A DNA stretch of 7,816 bases, taken from contig JABFWM010000031.1 in the NCBI GenBank assembly GCA_013362195.1, positions 1 to 7,816 on the forward strand, read 5' to 3'. Below the pieces are notes generated by a model that ran no database searches, had not been told where the DNA came from, and saw nothing but the letters and a program-made list of their open reading frames with translations. Origin of the DNA: Acidobacteriota bacterium. Its GTDB lineage: Bacteria; Acidobacteriota; Vicinamibacteria; Vicinamibacterales; 2-12-FULL-66-21. The translations under genes and the position numbers were made by a program. Of this stretch, positions 1 to 6,665 are shown piece after piece; position 1 is the stretch's first letter; each line of letters opens with the position of its first letter.

Positions 1-192
1 TAACGCGCCGATCGGAAGGAGCAGGAGCGCCGTCCTCCCGTATTCGACACTCCGGCCTGTAAATCCGCTCAGCGTCGACGACCACGACCACGGGCCGACC
101 CCGATCTCGAGCAGTCGTCCGACGATGGCCAGCATCACGGCGGCGAGTACACCGCCAATGAGTCCCCCGCGAACCGCGGCGGCGATTTTCAT
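1..192 (-). CDS. Unrecognised small membrane protein, N-terminal 64 residues, runs off left edge
   Basis: An open frame begins with ATG at 192-190 and stays open for 64 codons to base 1 without a stop, so the gene is truncated by the window edge. The start is supported by a GGGGTGA Shine-Dalgarno at 206-200, seven bases before the ATG, and by its place 24 bases after the actF stop in the same direction. The protein opens MKIAAAVRGG and has a Gly/Ala/Val-rich hydrophobic segment at about residues 8-29. A polar loop containing PWSWSS follows at 34-39, and a second hydrophobic segment begins at about 54. It has no heme motif, Cys or metal-ligand signature in the visible part. It does not look like the start of a Cox2, Cox1 or SCO1 protein, which often follow ACIII genes. 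Its position suggests an accessory membrane protein of the same operon (ActG-like is possible), but I do not recognise the family and infer no function. Confidence 0.72.
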   Translation of the reverse strand, partial: MKIAAAVRGGLIGGVLAAVMLAIVGRLLEIGVGPWSWSSTLSGFTGRSVEYGRTALLLLPIGAL

Positions 193-199
193 GAAGACG

Positions 200-206
200 T
201 CACCCC
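200..206 (-). promoter_or_regulatory. Shine-Dalgarno of the gene after actF
   Basis: The minus strand reads GGGGTGA, seven bases before the ATG at 192-190. It lies in the 24-base gap after the actF stop codon. It supports an independent ribosome entry site for the partial downstream gene rather than a coupled overlap as in actB to actF. Confidence 0.5.
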
Positions 207-216
207 GAGCCTCGCC

Positions 217-1374
217 TCAATGCATCTCGTAGCGCGACGACCAGTGAAGGAGTGGATCCCCGACGGCGACGGGCGGAACCGTCGAGTGCCGCCACATCGC
301 CACGGCGGCCGCTGTCCCGGCGATGAACGCCACGGCACCGAGGTCCCACAGCAGGTGCATCGGCGACCACTCGCGCCGCACGCTCGGCACGAGCACCCAG
401 TAGGTATCGACGTAGTGCACCGCCACGAGCCAGACACCGAGCAGCGCCATTACGACGGCGGAACGTTTGGCCGCGCGAAACAGGAGCACGCATACCGGCA
501 CGGCGAATCCGTTCGCGAGCACCGCGAGGCCGACGACCCGCCAGCCGCCGCGCATGCGATCGAGAAGCCACGCGGCCTCGCGAGGAATGTCGGCGATCCA
601 GATGATGAAGAACTGCGAGTACCAGAGATAGCCCCACAGCAGCACGAACGCGAGGGTCAGGCTGCCGAGCGCGTGGACGTGCTCGGGCGTCGGCGACCAC
701 TCGTCGCGTGCGGCCGGCACGACGCGCGCGAGCACGGCGACGACCGCAACCGCGCTCACCAGGCCGCCGATCACGTAGTAGAGGCCGTAGAGAGTTGAGG
801 ACCACGCCGGAGACAGAGACATCATCCAGTCGAACGACGCAAAGGTCATCGCGAGCGCGACGAGCGGAATCCCGGCCGCACTCAGCGCGCGAAAGCGCGC
901 GGACGGTACACGATCGGCGGCGGTATCCTGCGTCAGCGAGGCGCGCCGCAGCCGCTCCCCTACGCTCACCCAGACGATCCAATAGACGATCGCGCGCGCG
1001 ATGAAGAACGCCGGCTGGAAATACGTCCGCTTGTACCGAAGCGCCTCCTGGAGCGCCGCCGGCAGCGCGTCGAACGGTGCGGCCCACGGCCAGAGCGCGT
1101 GCGGCACGAGCATCAGCGGCACGGCGAGGACCGCGAGCGCGGGAAGCGCGCCCACGACCGCTTCCGCGCGACGGCGCAACAGCACGAACCAGGTCGCGTT
1201 GCTCAAGTGCGCGATCATCACCAGCAGCAGCGTGCCGGTGACGACGGCGAGCGTGGCAGTCAAGGCGACCAGGTACGAGATCGCGATCGCCGCGGGAGCG
1301 ACGAGCACCCCCGCAATCACGATCGCCGCGCCCACGAGCGCGCCCGCGGCGCTGAGGATCCGCCCGTTCGTCAT
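217..1374 (-). CDS. actF: ActF, NrfD-like membrane subunit of alternative complex III
   Basis: This is the 385-residue second NrfD/PsrC-like integral membrane subunit of ACIII, sitting in the cytoplasmic membrane opposite ActC. About ten hydrophobic helices can be seen, starting at residues 10-35. Family-typical stretches include LWPWAAPF (94-101), YKRTYFQPAFFIAR (114-127), FASFDWMMSLSPAW (178-191), WGYLWYSQFFIIWIADIP (247-264) and HYVDTYWVLVPS (320-331). In solved ACIII structures the quinol site is in ActC, and ActF is thought to be structural or proton-conducting; that is family knowledge, not visible here. The start is ATG at 1374-1372, which overlaps the actE stop as ATGA. The upstream sequence has only a weak Shine-Dalgarno, so coupled translation from actE is likely. 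An upstream in-frame extension exists but would run inside actE and was rejected. The length is slightly below the usual size for the family. Confidence 0.95.
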   Translation of the reverse strand: MTNGRILSAAGALVGAAIVIAGVLVAPAAIAISYLVALTATLAVVTGTLLLVMIAHLSNATWFVLLRRRAEAVVGALPALAVLAVPLMLVPHALWPWAAPFDALPAALQEALRYKRTYFQPAFFIARAIVYWIVWVSVGERLRRASLTQDTAADRVPSARFRALSAAGIPLVALAMTFASFDWMMSLSPAWSSTLYGLYYVIGGLVSAVAVVAVLARVVPAARDEWSPTPEHVHALGSLTLAFVLLWGYLWYSQFFIIWIADIPREAAWLLDRMRGGWRVVGLAVLANGFAVPVCVLLFRAAKRSAVVMALLGVWLVAVHYVDTYWVLVPSVRREWSPMHLLWDLGAVAFIAGTAAAVAMWRHSTVPPVAVGDPLLHWSSRYEMH

Positions 1375-1931
1375 CGTGCGGATCCCGGCGGCGGTGCGGA
1401 CGCTTGCTGCCGCTGCTGAAGGTACGCGATCACTGCCCAGCGATCCGCTGGCGGCAATGCCCACTCGTAGGATGGCATCCGGTTCTTCCCGTGCGTGATC
1501 AGCTGAAACAGATCACCCGCGGGATACGCCGCCATGCGGGCGGCCGGCAGCGAGGGCGGAGGGACTCCAGGCATATTGGCCGACATCACGGCACGGCCGG
1601 AACCCTCCGCGCCATGACACACGGCGCAGAAGATCTCGTAGTGGTGCTGGCCGAGCACGACGAGATCCGGGGTGATCGGCAGCGGCAGGTCGCGGATCGG
1701 CGAGCCGCGCTCGAGGCCGGTCGTCAACGGACCCGACGACGTGCCCGCGGCATGCGGCACGGTGCCCTGGGGCGGCACGCGCATCGCCGTGCCGTCGGAG
1801 AAGACGCGACTCGCCTCGTAGGGATCGAGGCGCGGCTGCCGCCGCATCCGCTCGAAGTCCGGCGGCCGGCCGCAGCCAATGCTCATGCCGAGCAGGACGA
1901 GGACCAACGGGATCGACGGGGTGCCGCTCAC
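1371..1931 (-). CDS. actE: ActE, monoheme cytochrome c lipoprotein of alternative complex III
   Basis: This 186-residue periplasmic monoheme cytochrome c accepts electrons within ACIII and is membrane-anchored. A short signal peptide (residues 5-19, hydrophobic) ends in SIGC at 17-20, a lipobox-like site with Ser rather than the usual Leu at -3. The mature part begins CGRPPDFERMRRQPRLDPYE, which resembles the ActE pattern with a DPYE(A/P)S segment. Next come DGTAMRVPPQGTV (46-58) and a single CAVCH heme motif at 102-106. The KNRMPSYEW segment supplies the likely axial Met152. The C-terminus ends in a Gln-rich helix and a PPPGSAR tail. The start is GTG at 1931-1929, overlapping the actD stop (GTGA). 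A GAGGG Shine-Dalgarno lies at 1942-1938. The stop overlaps the actF start (ATGA). A longer open frame upstream lies inside actD and actC and is not coding. The general ActE assignment is secure; lipidation is probable. Confidence 0.94.
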   Translation of the reverse strand: MSGTPSIPLVLVLLGMSIGCGRPPDFERMRRQPRLDPYEASRVFSDGTAMRVPPQGTVPHAAGTSSGPLTTGLERGSPIRDLPLPITPDLVVLGQHHYEIFCAVCHGAEGSGRAVMSANMPGVPPPSLPAARMAAYPAGDLFQLITHGKNRMPSYEWALPPADRWAVIAYLQQRQQASAPPPGSAR

Positions 1932-2452
1932 AGCCTGCCCTCTGCGGCAATGACGCGGAGCGGGTGCAGCGACTGCACCTCGGCCGCGATCCGGCCGGCG
2001 AGCACCATCGATGTGCGGACGTCCAGCACAATCCAGAACCGGTCGATGCTCGCGCGGTGAAAGCCGTCGATCTCGAACACCGGCTGCCACAGCCGCGGCA
2101 GCCGCTCGAGCAGCAGGAATCCGACGAATACACCAACAGCGCCAAACAGGCAGATCGACTCGAACACGGCCGGGACGAACGCCGGCACCGCGTGCGCCGG
2201 ACGCCCGCCGATGTTCAACGGGTACGACTCGACGTTGGCGTACCACTGGATCGCATACGCCGCGCCGAGCGCGATCAATCCGCCGAAAAACCCGGCGACC
2301 GCGAGGAGGAACGAGCCCCGCGGCGCGTGCGCGTCCTCGCTGGTCAGAGGAAACGGCGAGTACGTTTCGATGTCGTGGTAGCCGCGGGCCCGCAACGTCT
2401 CGATCGCCCGCTGCGCATCGTCCGGAGCGCCGAACTCGATGAACACCTTCAC
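1928..2452 (-). CDS. actD: ActD, two-helix DUF3341 subunit of alternative complex III
   Basis: This is a 174-residue DUF3341-family subunit of ACIII with no cofactor. The soluble N-terminal domain contains FIEFGAPDDAQRAI and YHDIETYSPFPL (25-36), the conserved DUF3341 opening. Two transmembrane helices follow at about 47-70 and 95-117, joined by a loop with ESYPLNIGGRP (75-85). A soluble C-terminal part (DGFHRASIDRFW, 129-140) completes it. In known ACIII structures ActD packs against the membrane core and its soluble part is cytoplasmic; its catalytic role is unknown. The start is GTG at 2452-2450, overlapping the actC stop as GTGA, with a GGAGAGG Shine-Dalgarno at 2464-2458, five bases upstream. 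The frame is open further upstream (to 2587), but that would overlap actC by some 140 bases and lacks the family sequence, so it was rejected. The length is usual for the family. Confidence 0.94.
   Translation of the reverse strand: MKVFIEFGAPDDAQRAIETLRARGYHDIETYSPFPLTSEDAHAPRGSFLLAVAGFFGGLIALGAAYAIQWYANVESYPLNIGGRPAHAVPAFVPAVFESICLFGAVGVFVGFLLLERLPRLWQPVFEIDGFHRASIDRFWIVLDVRTSMVLAGRIAAEVQSLHPLRVIAAEGRL
1938..1942 (-). promoter_or_regulatory. Shine-Dalgarno of actE
   Basis: The minus strand reads GAGGG, six bases before the GTG at 1931-1929, inside the last codons of actD. It decides the actE start against the long open frame further upstream. Confidence 0.5.
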
Positions 2453-3819
2453 GCGTGCCTCTCCGTGTGCTCGAAGCGATCCCGGCGCAGCTCGCTGAGG
2501 GCGACCGGGGGCACGAAGCGCAGGAACAAGAGGAAGCAGAGGCCGAACACGCTGAGCGATCCGAGCAGCAGGCCCGCGTCGACCCACGTGGGCGTGTAGT
2601 CATGCCAGTGCGCAGGCAGCCCGTCGCGCGACAGCGATGACACGACAATGACGAAGCGCTCCAGCCACATGCCGATCAGGATAGCGATCGATGCGCCGAA
2701 GAGCGCCGTGGTGTTCCGGCGCAGCCGTCGTGACCAGAAGAGCTGCGGCGCGCCGACGTTGAGCGCCAGCATCGTCCAGTACATCCGGGCGTAGGGACCG
2801 AAGGGCCAGTGCACGAGATGGATGGCGCGTTCGCGCGGGTCGCTGCTCTGCGACGAGAGGAACAGTTCAACGACGTAGCAGTACGCGAGCAGCAGGCCGA
2901 CGGTGAGCAGCAGTGTCGACAGCCGCTCGAGATCATCGAGCGTCATGATGCGCTCGAGCCGGTAGGCCCTCCGGATCGGCACGGCAAGCGCGAGCACCAT
3001 CGCGAGACCCGAGTAGATCGCGCCGATCACGAAGTAGGGCGGAAACAGCGTCGAGTGCCAGCCGGAGACCTGCGCGATGCTGAAATCCAGGCTCACGATG
3101 CTGTGCACGGACACCACGAGCATGGCGGCGACGGCCGCGATCATCTTCAGGGCGGCGCGCCGGCGCCGCCACTGCCGGCCGGCGCTGTTCCACCCCAGCG
3201 CGAACACGCCATAGATCTGTCGCCGGAGGCGTCCGTCGAGCCGATCCCGCGCGGTCGCGAGATCGGGCACCAGACCGAGGTAGAAGAACACCACCGACAC
3301 GAGAAAGTAGGAGGCGATCGCCGCGACGTCCCACGGCAGCGCGCTCTTGAAGTTCGGCCACACCCCCATCGTGGACGGATACGGCACCAGCCAGTGGGCA
3401 AACCACGGCCGTCCGAGGTGCAGCAGTGGAAACGTCGCCGCGATGGCGAGCGCGATGACCGTCATCGCCTCCGCCATCCTGCCAATCGACGCGCGCCACG
3501 GCTGATTGAGGAGCAGCAGGAAGGCGGAGATGAACGTTCCGGCATGACCGATGCCGATCCACCAGACGAAGTTGATGATCCCGAAGGCCCACGCGACAGG
3601 GACGTTGTTTCCCCACGTGCCAATGCCCACGCCGACCGTATAGGCAATCGACACGATCCAGACGAGCGTTCCCAGCGCGCACGCGCTGACGAGGACGATC
3701 CAGAGCCCGGGCGTGCGATCCAGCGGCGCGAGAGCGACGTCCACCGACGCAGGATCTCCGCCAGCGCTGGACGGATCGGTTCGAGGTGCCGCGTCGACGG
3801 TCGGCCGGTCGCGCGTCAC
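2449..3819 (-). CDS. actC: ActC, NrfD/PsrC-type quinol-binding membrane subunit of alternative complex III
   Basis: This 456-residue integral membrane protein belongs to the NrfD/PsrC family and is the quinol-oxidising subunit of ACIII. About ten hydrophobic helices begin near residue 38. Family landmarks are WWIGIGHAGTFISA (86-99, His92), QPWRASIGRMAEAMT (106-120), LLHLGRPW (132-139, His134), MGVWPNFKSALPWD (151-164) and SVHSIVSLDFS (237-247, His239 and Asp245). These polar residues lie where the quinol pocket and proton path are placed in homologues; exact ligands are inferred. The first 35 residues are a Pro/Asp/Ala-rich cytoplasmic lead of low conservation. The start is GTG at 3819-3817, overlapping the actB stop as GTGA, with only a weak Shine-Dalgarno, so coupling to actB is likely. 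The stop overlaps the actD start in the same way. It stands next to the Fe-S subunit actB as usual. Confidence 0.96.
   Translation of the reverse strand: MTRDRPTVDAAPRTDPSSAGGDPASVDVALAPLDRTPGLWIVLVSACALGTLVWIVSIAYTVGVGIGTWGNNVPVAWAFGIINFVWWIGIGHAGTFISAFLLLLNQPWRASIGRMAEAMTVIALAIAATFPLLHLGRPWFAHWLVPYPSTMGVWPNFKSALPWDVAAIASYFLVSVVFFYLGLVPDLATARDRLDGRLRRQIYGVFALGWNSAGRQWRRRRAALKMIAAVAAMLVVSVHSIVSLDFSIAQVSGWHSTLFPPYFVIGAIYSGLAMVLALAVPIRRAYRLERIMTLDDLERLSTLLLTVGLLLAYCYVVELFLSSQSSDPRERAIHLVHWPFGPYARMYWTMLALNVGAPQLFWSRRLRRNTTALFGASIAILIGMWLERFVIVVSSLSRDGLPAHWHDYTPTWVDAGLLLGSLSVFGLCFLLFLRFVPPVALSELRRDRFEHTERHA
2458..2464 (-). promoter_or_regulatory. Shine-Dalgarno of actD
   Basis: The minus strand reads GGAGAGG, five bases before the GTG at 2452-2450, within the 3' end of actC. 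It is one of the better ribosome sites in the unit and fixes the actD start at the GTG that overlaps the actC stop. Confidence 0.6.
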
Positions 3820-6650
3820 GAGCGTCGCTCGATGTCAGGGTTGGGGTTGCGCACGCGCGCAAGGTACAGCACACGCGGTTCGGTGCCGAGATCCTCCAGC
3901 ACCGCGTACGCACGTGGGCTGGCGCGTTCGCGCGCCACTTCACTGCCCGGCTCGGCGATGGAGCCGAAGACGATCGCGCGCGTCGGGCATGCCTGCTGGC
4001 ACGCCGTCTCGACATCGGTCGACCGCAGCGGCCGGCCCGCCACTCGCGCCGCAATCTCCGCCTGCCGGATCCGCTGCACGCAGAACGTGCACTTCTCCAT
4101 CACCCCGCGCTCGCGCACGGTCACGTCGGGGTTCTGCACCAGCTGCTCGCCGTCGGTGAGCTTCTCGCTATAGTCGAACCAGTTGAAGCGCCGCACCTTG
4201 TAGGGGCAGTTGTTCGAGCAGAAGCGCGTGCCGACGCACCGGTTGTAGATCATCTCGTTCAACCCGTCGCGGCTGTGCACGGTCGCTTCGACCGGACAGA
4301 CGTACTCGCACGGCGCCTTCTCGCAGTGCTGGCACAGCATCGGTTGACTCAGTGACGACGGCTGGCCGTCCGCAGGCGCGTACCAGTCGATGCGCAGCCA
4401 GTGCATCTCGCGGCCGCGACGCACGTCCTCGCGGCCCACCACCGGCACGTTGTTCTCGGCCTGACACGCGACCGTGCAGGCCCCGCACCCGATGCACGCG
4501 CCGAGATCGATCGTCATGCCCCACTGCGTCGGCGCGGGCGGATCCGGAAGCGACACGGCCGGCTCGTACAGCGTCAACATGCGCCGGCGAGGCGACGGGG
4601 GTAATTGTGCGTATTCCTGCTGTGTCACGAGGCGCGCCGGGGCCGAGGACTCGAGCGTCCGGTGCGTTTGCGTCATCGCCAGATCGCGTCGCGGTGCATC
4701 AGCGACTCGCGAGACGTTCGCGCGCGTCGAAAACCGGTCGCCCGGCCACACCGGATAGACGCTGACGCCGAGGCCGCGCGCGACGCGTTCCGCGCCGTCG
4801 CGGCCGTACCCGAAATGAACCGTCACCGCGTCGTCCGGATGTCCGGCGATCGCGACGGCGGGAAGGCGAACGCTTCGCCCTGCCGCCTGAAGTGCGAGGA
4901 TGTCGCCGTCGACGATACCGAGGCGGCGCGCCGTCGTCGGGCTGATCTGGGCGGCGTTCTCCCAGGTGAGCGTCGTGATCGGATCCGGCAGCTCCTGCAG
5001 CCACGCGTTGTTCGCGAACGTGCCATCGTGTACACGAGCGTGCGGCCGGAAGGCGATGTCCATCGTTCCGGAGTCGATGGCCGGTGTGGCGGCGGCAGCC
5101 GCCGGGGGCGGCGATGATTCCGGCGCGAATGCGGACCCGTCGACCACTCCTCGTCCGAGCACGTGGCGCCAACCGTCGTCGAACTCCGCGCCGGTACCGA
5201 TGCCGCCGCCGCGGCGCCACGACTCGCGGACCAGATCGTAGCTGCGTGCGTCCGGCGCGCCGAGCACGAGCGACAGCAGCTCACTCGTTGTCTTGCCGCC
5301 GTGTAAGGGCTCGATGAGCGGCTGCACGAGCGACAGCGTCCCGTCGTACGCACGCGCGTCGCCCCAGTGCTCCAGATAATGCGAGGCCGGCACCATCCAC
5401 GTGCACTCACGCGCGGTTTCGTTTTCGTAGAGTCCCAGGTAGACACTCTGTCGCACGCGACGGAGCAGGCCGCCCAGATCGTGTCCGGCGGCGCTCGCAT
5501 AGGCTGGATTCCCGCCGGCGCAGATGAGCGTGTCGATCTGGCCGGCGCGCAGCGCGTCCACGAGCGGTCCCAGCGACGCACGCGGATCGCCGGCGCCAAG
5601 GAGCGTGGACCGGGTGAACCAGATCGTCCGGCCGACGTTCTTCAGGGTCTGATTGATCTGGACCGCCAACGCCTGTGCCCGGTACGGCAGGTATGGTCCG
5701 GCGATCACGACGCTGCGTCCGGCGTGCGCGCGAAGGTCGCGCGCGATCGACGCGATCCACGCGTCACCGGAAGCGGACTGGCTCGTGCCGCTCGTCGCCC
5801 CACCAAGCGCCCCTGACAATCGCTCCAGCACCGGCACCAACTCGCCCGGCCGCATCGCAAATCGGTGATCGGCCGCCATGCCGGTTGGCGTCACCGACGC
5901 CTCGATGGCATAGCAGCGGCTCATGCCGCGGGCGGACTCCGGCCGCCGCCGTTCCGCAAACTGGCGCGCGCGTCGCAGGTGAAAGGGACCGCTCGCGAGA
6001 AAGTCCGCGTCGATCGCGACGATGACGTCCGCCTCGCGGAGGTCGTATTGCGGCACGAACGCATCGGCCAGCAGTCCGAGCGGCGCGTAGAAGTGCACGT
6101 GCGCCGCGGGGTACAGGCCGCGGACACGATCGATCAGCTCGCGTTCGAGCGGCGACGACGTCGGCTCGAGCAGCAGCGCCAGGCGTTCGCCGCGCGCGCC
6201 AACACGGGATCGAAGGCTCGCCGGCGCGAGCGCGGCCGCCAGCTCGCTCCAGCTCGCAGCGCTTTTTTCGTGCCGTACCTGCCATGCGCGGTGCGGGTCG
6301 TACAACTGCAGCACGGACGCCTGCTCGTACACGCCCGCCGCACCCAGGCTGGCCGGGTGGTCGGGATTGCCTTCCACCTTGGTCGGACGTCCTTCGTGGC
6401 TCTCGACGAGCAGCCCGGTGGCAAACCCGTCGAGCACCATCGAGGTCGCGTAGTACTGCGGCACGCCGGGCGTCAGCTCCGGCTGATCGACATACGGAAG
6501 GATGTTCGAGGCCGGCATGCGCGTGCAGCCGTCCAGTCCGGCGAGCGCGGCGCTGGCGCCGAGGAGCTTCACGAAGCGACGGCGGGTCGCGCTCTCGATC
6601 GATGGATCGATGCCAAGCCGCCGGGCCATCTCGTCGCGCGACACGCTCAC
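3816..6650 (-). CDS. actB: ActB, molybdopterin-oxidoreductase-like / four-cluster Fe-S subunit of alternative complex III
   Basis: This 944-residue periplasmic subunit carries electrons from ActC towards the hemes of ActA. The N-terminus has a Tat motif, TRRRFVK (22-28), and a hydrophobic segment ending LDGC (39-42), so a Tat-exported lipoprotein anchored at Cys42 is likely. Residues of about 45-620 form the MopB-like domain with VEGNPDHPAS and SHYLEHWGDARAYDGT; homologues bind no molybdenum. The C-terminal PsrB-like domain has four cysteine groups: 719/722/725/729, 773/776/781/785, 805/811/815 and 854/857/884/888. The third lacks one Cys (Thr808), which gives three [4Fe-4S] and one [3Fe-4S] cluster, as in characterised ActB. 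The start is GTG at 6650, chosen for its strong Shine-Dalgarno at 6665-6659; GTG 6644 or ATG 6629 are alternatives that keep the Tat motif. The protein is shorter than many ActB proteins because the N-terminal extension before the Tat motif is missing. Confidence 0.97.
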   Translation of the reverse strand: MSVSRDEMARRLGIDPSIESATRRRFVKLLGASAALAGLDGCTRMPASNILPYVDQPELTPGVPQYYATSMVLDGFATGLLVESHEGRPTKVEGNPDHPASLGAAGVYEQASVLQLYDPHRAWQVRHEKSAASWSELAAALAPASLRSRVGARGERLALLLEPTSSPLERELIDRVRGLYPAAHVHFYAPLGLLADAFVPQYDLREADVIVAIDADFLASGPFHLRRARQFAERRRPESARGMSRCYAIEASVTPTGMAADHRFAMRPGELVPVLERLSGALGGATSGTSQSASGDAWIASIARDLRAHAGRSVVIAGPYLPYRAQALAVQINQTLKNVGRTIWFTRSTLLGAGDPRASLGPLVDALRAGQIDTLICAGGNPAYASAAGHDLGGLLRRVRQSVYLGLYENETARECTWMVPASHYLEHWGDARAYDGTLSLVQPLIEPLHGGKTTSELLSLVLGAPDARSYDLVRESWRRGGGIGTGAEFDDGWRHVLGRGVVDGSAFAPESSPPPAAAAATPAIDSGTMDIAFRPHARVHDGTFANNAWLQELPDPITTLTWENAAQISPTTARRLGIVDGDILALQAAGRSVRLPAVAIAGHPDDAVTVHFGYGRDGAERVARGLGVSVYPVWPGDRFSTRANVSRVADAPRRDLAMTQTHRTLESSAPARLVTQQEYAQLPPSPRRRMLTLYEPAVSLPDPPAPTQWGMTIDLGACIGCGACTVACQAENNVPVVGREDVRRGREMHWLRIDWYAPADGQPSSLSQPMLCQHCEKAPCEYVCPVEATVHSRDGLNEMIYNRCVGTRFCSNNCPYKVRRFNWFDYSEKLTDGEQLVQNPDVTVRERGVMEKCTFCVQRIRQAEIAARVAGRPLRSTDVETACQQACPTRAIVFGSIAEPGSEVARERASPRAYAVLEDLGTEPRVLYLARVRNPNPDIERRS

Positions 6651-6658
6651 CTGATGCG

Positions 6659-6665
6659 CCCCCTC
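6659..6665 (-). promoter_or_regulatory. Shine-Dalgarno of actB
   Basis: The minus strand reads GAGGGGG, eight bases before the GTG at 6650-6648. Its first two bases are the last two of the actA TGA stop (6666-6664), so ribosomes finishing actA arrive directly on the actB site. This decides the GTG start over the inner ATG at 6629. Confidence 0.65.

Noticed and set aside
885..900. Perfect GCGCGC-GAAA-GCGCGC inverted repeat that could form a tetraloop hairpin
   Set aside because: It falls in the middle of actF coding sequence with no U-tract, and such GC runs arise easily in DNA of this composition, so I do not call a terminator or regulatory element.
200..1087. A 295-codon open frame on the minus strand in another frame inside actF
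   Set aside because: It is almost wholly contained in actF, which has clear NrfD-like motifs; the alternative product is Arg/Ala-rich and shows no membrane segments or motifs.
1932..2648. Long in-frame extension upstream of actE
   Set aside because: The extension would lie across actD and the end of actC; the ActE signal peptide begins at the GTG at 1931, and a Shine-Dalgarno sits just before it.
2809..4173. A 454-codon open frame on the plus strand, opposite actC and the end of actB
   Set aside because: It lies antisense to two well-recognised genes, its product is very rich in Arg, His, Glu and Asp with no recognisable domain, and such frames are common opposite genes in GC-rich DNA because stop codons are rare.
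5263..5338. Direct repeat of about 13 bases (CACGAGCGACAGC) at two nearby places
   Set aside because: Both copies encode similar Leu-Ser-Leu-Val residues within actB; only two copies and no regular spacing, so it is neither a CRISPR nor a meaningful repeat.
3816..6650. Possibility that actB is a true molybdenum enzyme such as a polysulfide or tetrathionate reductase subunit
   Set aside because: The fusion of the MopB-like and Fe-S domains in one chain, the actA neighbour with five hemes and the full actCDEF set identify it as ACIII, whose homologues carry no molybdenum cofactor.
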